Part shown: piece by piece, positions 49,607 through 58,043 of the stretch
How positions within the stretch are numbered: position 1 is the stretch's first letter
How the letters are laid out: each line of letters starts with the position of its first letter
NCBI GenBank assembly: GCA_016713435.1
Contig: JADJPD010000005.1
Coordinates: 539,839 to 603,838, forward strand
Reading direction: 5' to 3'
DNA: 64,000 nt
Source: Gemmatimonadota bacterium
GTDB taxonomy: Bacteria > Gemmatimonadota > Gemmatimonadetes > Gemmatimonadales > GWC2-71-9
Position numbers and translations under genes: made by a program
The notes under the pieces: model-generated
Seen by the model: only the letters and a program-made list of their open reading frames with translations
Told to the model about the DNA's origin: nothing
The model's database searches: none

Positions 49607-49928
49607 TACGCGGAAAAGTCACGCAGCCACGCGGAAATCCGATTTTCACATCACAAAGCTGCTTCCCTGCTCCGGCCCGCTCCCACAACCGGATTTTCCG
49701 CGGTGCTCGCGCCCATTGACAACGGCCTGTCGGGGATACAAACCGACGCCATCCGGCCCCGCTCCTGAGAATTCACCACCCAACGCCGGAACGCCCGTTC
49801 CTCCGCCACTGTTGCGACACAATATCGGCCCGGAAAGCCAAACGCGACGCCCGCCGACGGGGCGGGCATCGCGTCCACACGTCACGGGACCCGGAGCCGG
49901 CAAGGCGCCCGGGTACCGCCACCTCCGT

Positions 49929-50438
49929 TCAGCCGCCGGCGAGCGGGAATTGCCCGGCCCGGTGCGCCCGCGCCTGCGCCACGTAGTGGCGCCAGGTGTG
50001 CTCGATCCGCTCGGCGAGCTCGGCCGTCACCGGCCGGACGACCTTGGCCGGCATCCCCATCACCAGCGAGCCAGGCGGCACCACCATCCCTTCGGGCAGG
50101 AGTGCCCCGGCGGCCACGAGGCTGCCCTTCCCCACCACCACGTGGTTGAGCAGGATGGCTCCCATCCCGATGAGGCTGTCCTCCTCGACGGTGCACCCGT
50201 GCAGGATCACCCGGTGCCCCACCCCGACACGCGGCCCGATGGCGCAGGGCACGCCGGCATCCACATGAACGATGGTGGCGTCCTGCAGGCAGGTCTGCGC
50301 CCCGATCGTGATCGGTGCCGTGTCGCCCCGGACCACCGAGGTGTACCAGACGCTCGCGTCCTCGCCCAGGGTCACGTCGCCCATGACGCAGGCGCCGGGG
50401 GCGATGAAGGCCGTGGGATGAATCCGCGGCCCGGTCAC
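49929..50438 (-). CDS. Gamma-carbonic-anhydrase-like hexapeptide-repeat protein
   Basis: A 169-residue left-handed beta-helix protein from a GTG that overlaps the kinase stop as GTGA. Hexapeptide turns are clear (IHPTAFIAPGACVMGDVTLG, AILLNHVVVGKGSLVAAGAL). The zinc-site histidines of gamma-carbonic anhydrases are in TIVHVDAG and VGHRVILHG. It may be a carbonic anhydrase or a related CoA-linked acyltransferase (PaaY/CaiE type). It is coupled to the Ser/Thr kinase gene. Confidence 0.87.
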   Translation of the reverse strand: MTGPRIHPTAFIAPGACVMGDVTLGEDASVWYTSVVRGDTAPITIGAQTCLQDATIVHVDAGVPCAIGPRVGVGHRVILHGCTVEEDSLIGMGAILLNHVVVGKGSLVAAGALLPEGMVVPPGSLVMGMPAKVVRPVTAELAERIEHTWRHYVAQARAHRAGQFPLAGG

Positions 50439-52516
50439 GGCGCTTCGGGACCGAAGGCCACCTGGGTCCAGCCATCCACGGGCTGGCCACCGCGCTTGGC
50501 CGGCGTCCACCTCATGCCGTTGGCGTACAGCTCCACGGCATTGGTGAACTCGAGACTGCCCGACGGCCGCAGGGTGCGCACCGCCATCGTCCGGCCGGCC
50601 CCCGAGACCTTCACGATGAGGACCACCTGGTCCGGCGTCCCCGTCACGCCCGCCGGCACCGGCACCCGGAGCGAGCCGACCGGCAAGGGCGGCGAGTCGT
50701 AGCAGCTCCGGCCGAACTTGTTGAGGGGGCGCGGGTTGTCGCAGTCGAGCGCCGCGAGCCGGGCGCGCCAGCGCTGGGCGGGCGTGAGATTGGCATCGTC
50801 GGCGGCCGGCGGCGTGGCCGGGTCGGGCTGCGAGCCGAGGTTGGGCCGATAGACGAGCGTGTCATTGGCCCGGATCTGCACGCTCTCACGGAAGAACGGA
50901 TACCCGCGGGCGGAGATGGCCACCTCGTGCCAGCGGGCCGGCAGCTTGATGGCGGAGCCGGGCTGCGGGGGGCTGGCCCCATCGATCATCACCTGCGAGC
51001 CGGCCGGCAAGTCCCGGAGGCGGAGCACGCCGCTGTCGGAAACGGCCTCGCCGCTGGGGTTCCCGAGGGTGGCCTGGGCGGCCGCCGAGAGGCTCGCGAG
51101 GGCCTCGGCCGTGGAATCGACGTGGCTGGTGTCCCCGGCGAGCGGCGAGACCGGGTCGGTCACCGGAGCGGGGGCGGGTGCCGCCGAGGTCGCACTGTCG
51201 GGCACCTGGACGGGGGGCGGCTCGTTCCGCCCCCCCAGGTAGCCCTTCCTATATAGCGAGATGGCGCCGAGGGCGATCCCCACCAGCACCACGATGGCGA
51301 TGGCCCACGGCACCCACCGGCCGCCCACCGTGGGTTCGGTCGCCGCCACGGAGCGCCGCATCACCGGGCGACTCGGCGTGTCGGGGCCCACGCTGCTCGC
51401 CATCTGGCTGGGGCGCGGGGCCGAGACGCTCGGGCGCGGCAGGGGGATCGGGGCGCGCTCGGGCCGGACCGGCGGGGGCGAGTTGGCCGGGAGGGGCGTG
51501 GTGGACTGGTTGGCGAGGATCGCCTGGGCGGTGCTCAGCCGGCGGCCCGCGGGCGTCTGCGGGCCGCCGAACATCGGGGCGAGCGGCTGGCCCGAGAGCG
51601 CCATGACCAGCTCGTCGGCCGTCTGGTAGCGATCGTGCGGGTCCTTGGCCATGAGCCGCTTGATGACCTCGAACAGCCGCCGCTCGTCCGGCGTATCGAG
51701 CAGCGGCACCGGGATCGGCTCCATGATGTGCTTGTAGCCGATGGCGAAGCTGTCCTCGCCGTCGTACGGGAGCTCGCCGGTGAGCGCCTGGTAGGCCACG
51801 ATGCCGAGGCTGTAGAGGTCGCTCCGGCCGTCGATGCTCTGGGCCCGCGCCTGCTCGGGCGACATGTAGTGCGGCGTCCCGATGGCCATCCCGGTGCCGG
51901 TGAGCCGCGACTTGGAGACGGCCCGCGCGATGCCGAAGTCGGTGACCACGCAGACGCCGTGCTCGTCGAACATGATGTTGTCGGGCTTCACGTCGCGGTG
52001 CACGACGTCCGCGCGGTGCGCGTGGCCCAGGGCGCTGCCCACGTCCAGCATGAGCTTCCGGAGCTCGGCCGGCTCCAGCCGCTTCCGCTCCCCGATGACC
52101 CGCGCGAGCGAGCCGCCGCGCAGGTACTTCATGGCGAAGTACGTGACGCGGCCGGCCTTCCCCACCCGGTACACGGGGATGATGTTGGGATGCTCGAGGC
52201 GGGCGGCCGTGCGCGCCTCCCGGAGGAAGCGTTCCACGAAGTCCGCGTCGAAGCCCAGCGAGAAGGGCAGCACCTTGACGGCCACCTCGCGCTCGAGCTG
52301 CACCTCGCGCGCGCGGTAGACGATGGCCATCCCGCCCCGTCCCAGCTCCTCGATGAGCTCGTACTCGCCCGCGAGCGCCTCGCGGGTCATCTCCCGCTCG
52401 TTGAGCTCGAGGGCGTTCAGGGACGCGACCGGAGCCGCCGCGCGCTGGTCGAGGCCGCAGGTGGGGCAGAACGTGGTGGTCTGCTGGACTTCGGTTCCGC
52501 AACGGGAACAGAACAT
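50435..52516 (-). CDS. Ser/Thr kinase with zinc ribbon, PEGA and TonB-C domains
   Basis: A 693-residue membrane kinase. An N-terminal zinc ribbon has CSRCG and CPTCG. The kinase domain spans about 50-315: GRGGMA loop, catalytic lysine in AVKVLP (81), HRDVKPDN (173-180), DFG (193-195), SPEQ. A proline-rich linker, one transmembrane helix (WAIAIVVLVGIALGAISLY), a PEGA-like domain (LPAGSQVMIDGASPP, WHEVAISARGYPFF) and a C-terminal TonB-C-like domain (RTMAVRTLRPSGSLEFTNAV, then MRWTPAKRGGQPVDGW) follow. Outside signals probably reach the kinase through the last two domains. It is followed by the gamma-carbonic-anhydrase-like gene. Confidence 0.92.
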   Translation of the reverse strand: MFCSRCGTEVQQTTTFCPTCGLDQRAAAPVASLNALELNEREMTREALAGEYELIEELGRGGMAIVYRAREVQLEREVAVKVLPFSLGFDADFVERFLREARTAARLEHPNIIPVYRVGKAGRVTYFAMKYLRGGSLARVIGERKRLEPAELRKLMLDVGSALGHAHRADVVHRDVKPDNIMFDEHGVCVVTDFGIARAVSKSRLTGTGMAIGTPHYMSPEQARAQSIDGRSDLYSLGIVAYQALTGELPYDGEDSFAIGYKHIMEPIPVPLLDTPDERRLFEVIKRLMAKDPHDRYQTADELVMALSGQPLAPMFGGPQTPAGRRLSTAQAILANQSTTPLPANSPPPVRPERAPIPLPRPSVSAPRPSQMASSVGPDTPSRPVMRRSVAATEPTVGGRWVPWAIAIVVLVGIALGAISLYRKGYLGGRNEPPPVQVPDSATSAAPAPAPVTDPVSPLAGDTSHVDSTAEALASLSAAAQATLGNPSGEAVSDSGVLRLRDLPAGSQVMIDGASPPQPGSAIKLPARWHEVAISARGYPFFRESVQIRANDTLVYRPNLGSQPDPATPPAADDANLTPAQRWRARLAALDCDNPRPLNKFGRSCYDSPPLPVGSLRVPVPAGVTGTPDQVVLIVKVSGAGRTMAVRTLRPSGSLEFTNAVELYANGMRWTPAKRGGQPVDGWTQVAFGPEAP

Positions 52517-52561
52517 GGCCGAACCTAGGCGATCCGGCCGGGGGCGGTCAAGATGTGGCAG

Positions 52562-52584
52562 GACCGGGAGTTAGGCTCCCGGTC
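52562..52584 (-). terminator. Weak hairpin at the end of the GWxTD-family gene
   Basis: GACCGGGAG pairs with CTCCCGGTC across a five-base loop; one arm overlaps the stop codon. No T-tract follows, so it may be only a partial terminator in front of the kinase gene. Confidence 0.35.
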
Positions 52585-54850
52585 AGGGCCGCACCTCGAG
52601 GCTCGTCACGCTGCGCCGCTCGCCCCCCTCGGGATTCCGCACCACCACGTCCACCCGGTACCGGCCCGGCGCCAGGTCGGCGAGTGACACGGTGCGGTGG
52701 ATCCGCGTGGCCGGCCCCTCCGACTGCTCCTCGAAGCCGAGCCGGATGGCCGGCTTGCGCGAGCCGAAGAGGCCGAGGAAGCCGCCCCCGCCCTCCTTGG
52801 TGACGGTCAGCTCGGTGCGGATCGGCGCGCCGGCCGCCACGCCGTAGACCTCGTAATACACCTCGAGGTCGTTCTTCCGCGCAAAGCGGGACAGCGGGTT
52901 GAACCACACCGTGTCGCCGGGGACGGGGCGCCAGCTCAGGTTGGCCTCACGCGAGCCGAGCACCAGGCCGCTCAGCGCGAAGGCCTGGCCGGAGAAGTCC
53001 CCGGCGTTGAGCGTGTCGATGGGGAAGACCACGCCGTTGTCGTCCCCCTGCTCGATGGCGAGGCGGTACCGGAGCGGCCCCGCGATGACGGGGACGGCGA
53101 TGCGCCCCACCAGGTGCTCGCGCGGCGGCACCGGGTCGTGCGCCACGAAGAGCCGGGTGGTGTCGAGCGTGGCGATGGTCTTGCCCACGGCGTCGGTGAC
53201 GCTCAGGCGCAGGCGCACCGGGTAGAGATGCCCCCGCTCGCTCGGCACCGGGTGGAGCGCCGCGCCGGGAATGGCGTAGGTCACGTGCAGCAGCGCACGC
53301 CCCGAGTCGCGCCCGGCCACCACGACGCCGGTCTCCACGCGGAGGCGCGAGGCATAGGTGAGCTCGTAGCTGTCGGTGCGCGTCCCGAGCCGGATGCTCC
53401 GCTGCCCGATGGCGCGCTCGTCGGTGAAGTACTTCTGCGAGCCGGTGGTGCCGGCCGTCAGCAGCTGGCTGTAGATGGGCGAGAAGGGCTCCCGGGTGAG
53501 GATCAGCTCGTTGGCGTAGCGGCTCTCCACCAGGTTGTCGCGGTCGCCCCGGAGGGCCACGGTGGTGCTGAAGCCCAGGATGTCGAACACGCTCTCCACC
53601 AGCTTGTAGTCCTGCACGTCCTCGTTGGCCACGAAGTGGAAGATGAGGTCCCCGCCGGCGCGCTCGTACTGCCAGGACTCGTTGAGCTTCATCCCCGGCG
53701 CGTTGTAGGTGGCGCGGCGGGTGGGCTCGCCGTGGCGGATGTAGATGATGCCGCGGTCGTCGTACTCCTTGCTGCCGGAGCGGTACCGCTCGACGATGTC
53801 GTAGTGCCGGTTGAGGCTGACGAGGCGGAAGCTCTTGCGGGCGTAGAAGAGGCGGCGGTAGTGCTCCCGCAACCGCTCGCCCTCGGCGAGGAGGGCGTCG
53901 TGGTCGCGCTGGGCCCAGAAGCGGCGCAGGAAGGCCGCGCGGCGCTCACCGCTGCTGTAGTCGAACTCGGCCAGCGCGCTGTCGTTGGCCACGGTGGCCA
54001 GGTCGGCGTGGTACATGGCCACGGTGAGTGAGTCGTCGAGGGCGGCGCCCTCGTAGTACGGCATCTGTCCGTCGAGCGTGCCGCGGACGAAGCGGGTGCG
54101 CGCCAGCTCCAGCAGTCCCACGCCCCGCTGCCCGCCGAGGGCGAGGTACTGGGTGAAGGCCACGTGGGCGGAGTCGATGTCGCCCACCTCGCGCTCCACC
54201 CGGCCACGGAAGAGCAGGACCTCGGGGTTCTTCGCGGCGGTGGTCTGGGCCGCCACGCGCAGCGCCTCGCGCGCCAGGTCGGTCTTGATGTTCACCCGCT
54301 GGCGGAGCGCGGTAGAGGCCAGTTCCACGAGGCCCAGCACAAACGACGGGTCCACCTGCACCGACCGCGCATAGGCGTTGGCCGCGCGCGTCAGGTGATC
54401 CTTGCCGAACATGGCCTGCAACCCCGAGACCAGCGAGATCCGCGAGTCCCCGACCCGGTCCTCGGCGAGCCCGAGCCCGTACCAGGCCCACGGCCACTCG
54501 GGCTGCAGGTCGGTGGCCCATTCGAACTCCCCTGCCCCGTCGTCGTAGCGCTTCTTGCTGCCCAGGTCGCCGAGCCGGATGGCCACGAAGCCGAGGCGGA
54601 GGTGATGCAGGGCGTTGTTGCGGTCGCCCTTGGCCACGTCGATGAGGCGCTGCTCCAGCGCGGCCAGGCCCGTGCTGTCGCGCACCCTGTCGAGGGAGTC
54701 GCGGAAGGCCTGGATCGCGGCGCGGTCGGCGGGCGCCTGGGCGGCGAGGGGTGCGCGCACCGGCAGGCCGGCCAGCGCGGCGGCCGCGCCCAGCACGACG
54801 GTCGGGCGCGCGATGGCACGGCGCAGGAGTGGCGGAAGCCACGACGGCAT
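52583..54850 (-). CDS. GWxTD-family exported protein with TPR-like N-terminus
   Basis: A 755-residue exported protein (signal peptide cut near PLAAQA). The N-terminal third has TPR-like helices (ANAYARSVQVDPSFVLGLVE, HVAFTQYLALGGQRG). The middle has the GWxTD-family core: FRLVSLNRHYDIVERYRSG, then EYDDRGIIYIRHGEPTRR, where the namesake motif is degenerate (KEYDDRG), and NESWQYERAGGDLIFHF. The C-terminus is beta-rich (LAPGRYRVDVVVRNPEGGE). GWxTD proteins are common in this type of bacterium and have no assigned reaction. The ATG at 54850 gives the signal peptide. Confidence 0.85.
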   Translation of the reverse strand: MPSWLPPLLRRAIARPTVVLGAAAALAGLPVRAPLAAQAPADRAAIQAFRDSLDRVRDSTGLAALEQRLIDVAKGDRNNALHHLRLGFVAIRLGDLGSKKRYDDGAGEFEWATDLQPEWPWAWYGLGLAEDRVGDSRISLVSGLQAMFGKDHLTRAANAYARSVQVDPSFVLGLVELASTALRQRVNIKTDLAREALRVAAQTTAAKNPEVLLFRGRVEREVGDIDSAHVAFTQYLALGGQRGVGLLELARTRFVRGTLDGQMPYYEGAALDDSLTVAMYHADLATVANDSALAEFDYSSGERRAAFLRRFWAQRDHDALLAEGERLREHYRRLFYARKSFRLVSLNRHYDIVERYRSGSKEYDDRGIIYIRHGEPTRRATYNAPGMKLNESWQYERAGGDLIFHFVANEDVQDYKLVESVFDILGFSTTVALRGDRDNLVESRYANELILTREPFSPIYSQLLTAGTTGSQKYFTDERAIGQRSIRLGTRTDSYELTYASRLRVETGVVVAGRDSGRALLHVTYAIPGAALHPVPSERGHLYPVRLRLSVTDAVGKTIATLDTTRLFVAHDPVPPREHLVGRIAVPVIAGPLRYRLAIEQGDDNGVVFPIDTLNAGDFSGQAFALSGLVLGSREANLSWRPVPGDTVWFNPLSRFARKNDLEVYYEVYGVAAGAPIRTELTVTKEGGGGFLGLFGSRKPAIRLGFEEQSEGPATRIHRTVSLADLAPGRYRVDVVVRNPEGGERRSVTSLEVRP

Positions 54851-54921
54851 CGGGTCAGGAACCTCGGGAAGTCGGGATCGGGTCGGGCGATAGCCCGGAG
54901 GGAGCACTGGCATGTCTCCCG

Positions 54922-56934
54922 CTAGGGGACGTCCGGGGTGGCACCGGCCACACCCCGGAGCCACGCCTCGAGGCCGTCGCGCACGGCCAGGGCGTAGCGG
55001 CGCTGGCCCTCCGGCTGCCGGAGCGCCGCCTCCTGCTCCGGGATCATCATGAACAGCCCTTCCGTCAACACACTCGGCATCCAGGTGGGACGGACGAGCG
55101 CCAGGTCACCGCGGCCCACGCCGAGGTCGCGGAGGCCGAGCCGCCGAACGAGGGCGCGCTGGATGGCGGTCGCCAGCGGCTGGCTGCGCGGGGTGTTGTA
55201 GAAGACACTCGTGCCGTTGTTGGTGAAGGGATTCACCCCGTCGGGCAGCGCGTTGTTGTGAATCGAAACGAGGAGTTCCGCCCCGAGCGAATCGGCGAGG
55301 CGCACCCGGGGCCAGAGGTCGAGCGGCACGTCGCGGCTCCGGGTGAGGAGGACGCGCGCGCCGGCCTGCGCCAGAAGATCGCGCAGTTCCAGCGCCACCG
55401 CGAGGTTGGCCTCCGCCTCGCGGAATCCCGTGGGGCCGGTGGCCCCGAGCGGCGGATGACCCGGGTCCACGAGGATGGTCCGCCCCGCGAGCGGGTGGGC
55501 GCGGTCGATGACCGGCGGCCGTCGGACTTCCAGCAGCAGGTCGGTGCGCGACCATCGGGTCCGGTAACCCCACACCGGGCCGGCCAGGTCCACCGTGATG
55601 GTCACCTCATCGCCACTGGCCTGGAGCCAGCGGATGTCGCGGACGTACGGGTCCGGGGCGCCGTAGCGGGTCCAGTTGATGTCCGCCACCGCGGAGTAGA
55701 GCCGGAGGGTGAGCCGGCCTGGCTCCTCCTCGACCCGGAATGGAACGCGGCTGCCGGCCGGGATCCGCAGGGTGAGGCGGTCCGCCGCGGGCGTGAGGGT
55801 GATCGAGCCGATGGTGGCGCGGAGGGCCGGCAGGCCGTCGGGGAGTGGCTGCGCGTCGGCGGCCGGGACCCAGGCCTCGGCGGTCCGGGAGAGGCGGACG
55901 CGCAGGTCATCGCCGAGCCGGCCGGTGGCCACGGTGCGGGTGCCGGTCGGGAAGAACCAGTGATAGGTGGCCCCGGGCCGGGCCCGGCCGACGGTCAGGC
56001 TGTCGGAGGTGCCGGTGGAGCCGGTGTCGTCGTTGAAGGCCACGAGGGCCGGCGTGGAATCGAGGAGCGTGACCCGGAGCGGCCAGGTGGCGCGCGCGGT
56101 GTCCGCTCCGGTGATGGCCTCGACGATGATCGCCCGCCCCGCCGAAGCCGTCCCCGGCGGTGCCGATCCGCCGTCCGCCACGCCAGAATCCCGAGTGACC
56201 ATGCCCACAATGGGCCCGAGCGGGTCGCCGACGGCGATCCCGGTGAGCGTCCCGGCATACCGGTCGGCCCGGGTTGGGGTGGCCAGGTTGGTGGTGTCCC
56301 GGTCAAAGGCGCGGATGCCGGCGGGCACCTCGGCGGGAGCAAGGTCGGCGGCCAGCGGCACGATCCGGCCGTCCGGCATGAGCAGGCGGACTTGTGCCCC
56401 CTCACTGGCCCGGAGGCTCACCGGCAGCGGTTCGCTGGCCGGCCACCAGACCCGTCGGCTCGGGGCAAACGAGAGCGAGTCAATCCAGACCGGGGCGGCG
56501 GGCGGCACGAACCGCCCGGCCCGTCGCACCACGTGGACGAGTGCGGCGGAATCGTCGCCGGCACGTGCCACGAGCGCGAAGCTCAGGAGCGAATCGGGCG
56601 GCACCGCCACCCAGGCCAGCCAGGCGCCGTTCGGGGCCACCGGGATCGGCAGGCCGTTCAGGGTGAGGGTGGCGCGGCCGGTCCCGGTGGAACCGAAGAT
56701 GAAGGCGGAATCCCCCGTGCTGACGCGCTCCCCCGAGGGGGGATACACCACCGTGAGGTGGAGCGGGCCATCAGCCGGGGGGACCGGGGGAAGCAGCGAC
56801 TGCTCGGTCGCCGCCCGGCCGGCGCTGCCGTCAGGCTGGGGCGGGACGCCCCCAGGAATGGGCGGCGTGGTGGAGCGACAGGCGGCGAGGGTCAGGGCTG
56901 CGAGGAGAAGCCGGCGGGCTCGGGCCGAGGGCAT
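54922..56934 (-). CDS. Lipoprotein N-acetylmuramoyl-L-alanine amidase (Amidase_3)
   Basis: A 670-residue lipoprotein (lipobox ALTLAAC) with a large beta-rich N-terminal part of repeated strand units and a C-terminal Amidase_3 domain from about residue 490. Zinc and catalytic residues are visible in ILVDPGHPPLG, GFREAEANLAVALELRDLL, LLVSIHNNALPDG and VLTEGLFMM. It would cut the bond between muramic acid and the peptide stem of peptidoglycan. The extra N-terminal domains probably control access to the cell wall. It is divergent from the FHA-kinase-phosphatase operon. Confidence 0.9.
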   Translation of the reverse strand: MPSARARRLLLAALTLAACRSTTPPIPGGVPPQPDGSAGRAATEQSLLPPVPPADGPLHLTVVYPPSGERVSTGDSAFIFGSTGTGRATLTLNGLPIPVAPNGAWLAWVAVPPDSLLSFALVARAGDDSAALVHVVRRAGRFVPPAAPVWIDSLSFAPSRRVWWPASEPLPVSLRASEGAQVRLLMPDGRIVPLAADLAPAEVPAGIRAFDRDTTNLATPTRADRYAGTLTGIAVGDPLGPIVGMVTRDSGVADGGSAPPGTASAGRAIIVEAITGADTARATWPLRVTLLDSTPALVAFNDDTGSTGTSDSLTVGRARPGATYHWFFPTGTRTVATGRLGDDLRVRLSRTAEAWVPAADAQPLPDGLPALRATIGSITLTPAADRLTLRIPAGSRVPFRVEEEPGRLTLRLYSAVADINWTRYGAPDPYVRDIRWLQASGDEVTITVDLAGPVWGYRTRWSRTDLLLEVRRPPVIDRAHPLAGRTILVDPGHPPLGATGPTGFREAEANLAVALELRDLLAQAGARVLLTRSRDVPLDLWPRVRLADSLGAELLVSIHNNALPDGVNPFTNNGTSVFYNTPRSQPLATAIQRALVRRLGLRDLGVGRGDLALVRPTWMPSVLTEGLFMMIPEQEAALRQPEGQRRYALAVRDGLEAWLRGVAGATPDVP

Positions 56935-56979
56935 GGGCTGCAAGGTACACGGCCACCGACACTTACGCCAAATCATCCG

Positions 56980-57008
56980 TTGACGCTCCCCGGGGGGATT
57001 CCTAGATT
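56980..57008 (+). promoter_or_regulatory. Promoter of the FHA-kinase-phosphatase operon
   Basis: TTGACG (56980-56985), a 17-base spacer and TAGATT (57003-57008) form a near-consensus promoter about 115 bases upstream of the zinc-ribbon/FHA gene. It lies within the 190-base divergent region shared with the amidase gene. Confidence 0.72.
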
Positions 57009-57124
57009 GATACAGGTTCTTCATCTCCGCCCTTCCCCCGACGCCGAGGAAAATCGGTTATCGCCATGGATCTGGCGCGCGCCTGCAGGTCCCTTGTGCG
57101 GCTCTCGGGCCGGGGTCGCGGCGC

Positions 57125-58043
57125 ATGACGCCTCCTCCCGAACCGCCGCCCGGCCTCGCCGACGCGGGCGTGGGCCTGCGCTGCCCCACCTGCAACACGC
57201 CGGTCGGGGCGGACCTGCCCTTCTGCGGCCAGTGTGGCCAGCGCCTGACGCAGGTGCGCGCCGCGCATTCGTGTACGCGCTGCGGCCGGCAGAACGAACA
57301 GGGCTTCAAGTTCTGTCCCGCCTGTGGCGCGGGCTTCGGTGATACCGGGCCGCAGCCCAAGGTGCCGGTTGCCCCGGGGGCCAGGCCGTCCCCGACCGGG
57401 CACACGGGCCCACCTGGCGCTGCTGGACCGCGCGGGCCAGGTGGCGCATCGCTTCCCGCTGCAGAATGCGGTCACCACCGTGGGCCGGCAGGGCGCCGAC
57501 ATCAGCTTCGGCGACGACGAGTATCTCTCGCCGCTCCACGCGCAGTTCCTCTTCATGGACGGGATCCTCACCGTCCGCGATCTCGGCTCCAAGAACGGCA
57601 CCTGGCTCTACCTCGAGGAACCGCACCGGCTCACCGACGGGGACCTGATGCTGCTCGGCAGCCAGATCCTGCGGTTCCGCCGGCTCGGCTATCCGGGCCC
57701 CCGGCCGCCGGAGCAGGACCAGACGCGCCGCCTGGGCAGCCTGACGCCGGCCGCCGACATCGCCAACATCGCGCAGATCCGGGCCGACGGCTCGGCGCGC
57801 GACATCATCCACCTCTCGCCCGGCCGCAGCGTGCGCATCGGGCGGGAACAGGGGGACTGGCAGTTCCCCTACGATTCCTCGATGAGCGCGCTCCACGCCA
57901 TGATCCGCAGCGAGGACGCCGACTTCGTGCTGGTGGACGCGGCGAGCCGCAACGGGGTGGCCATCTCGGTGCGCGGCGAGCGGCGGGTGGCCACCGGGGC
58001 GCGGATCCTCGTCGGGGACCAGATGCTGCGCGCGGAGCTCTGA
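57125..58043 (+). CDS. Double zinc-ribbon protein with two FHA-like domains (one frame break)
   Basis: About 306 codons. The N-terminus has two zinc ribbons (CPTCN...CGQCG and CTRCG...CPACG). The first FHA domain follows a frame break between about 57370 and 57410: HRFPLQNAVTTVGRQGADIS, then LSPLHAQFLF and DLGSKNGTWL. A second FHA-like domain runs VRIGREQGDWQFPYDSSMSA, LHAMIRSED, AASRNGVAIS. FHA domains bind phosphothreonine. The stop shares a base with the next start (TGATG), so it is coupled to the kinase whose products it probably recognises. It has no membrane segment. Confidence 0.85.

Noticed and set aside
49806..49833. GCCACTG and ACACAATAT words upstream of nrdJ, suggesting a cobalamin riboswitch or NrdR box
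   Set aside because: GCCACTG is on the wrong strand for nrdJ and no other riboswitch elements are present; ACACAATAT is only half an NrdR box without a partner.
54751..57342. 863-residue open frame on the + strand across the amidase gene
   Set aside because: Shadow frame that crosses a divergent promoter and the real start of the zinc-ribbon/FHA gene.
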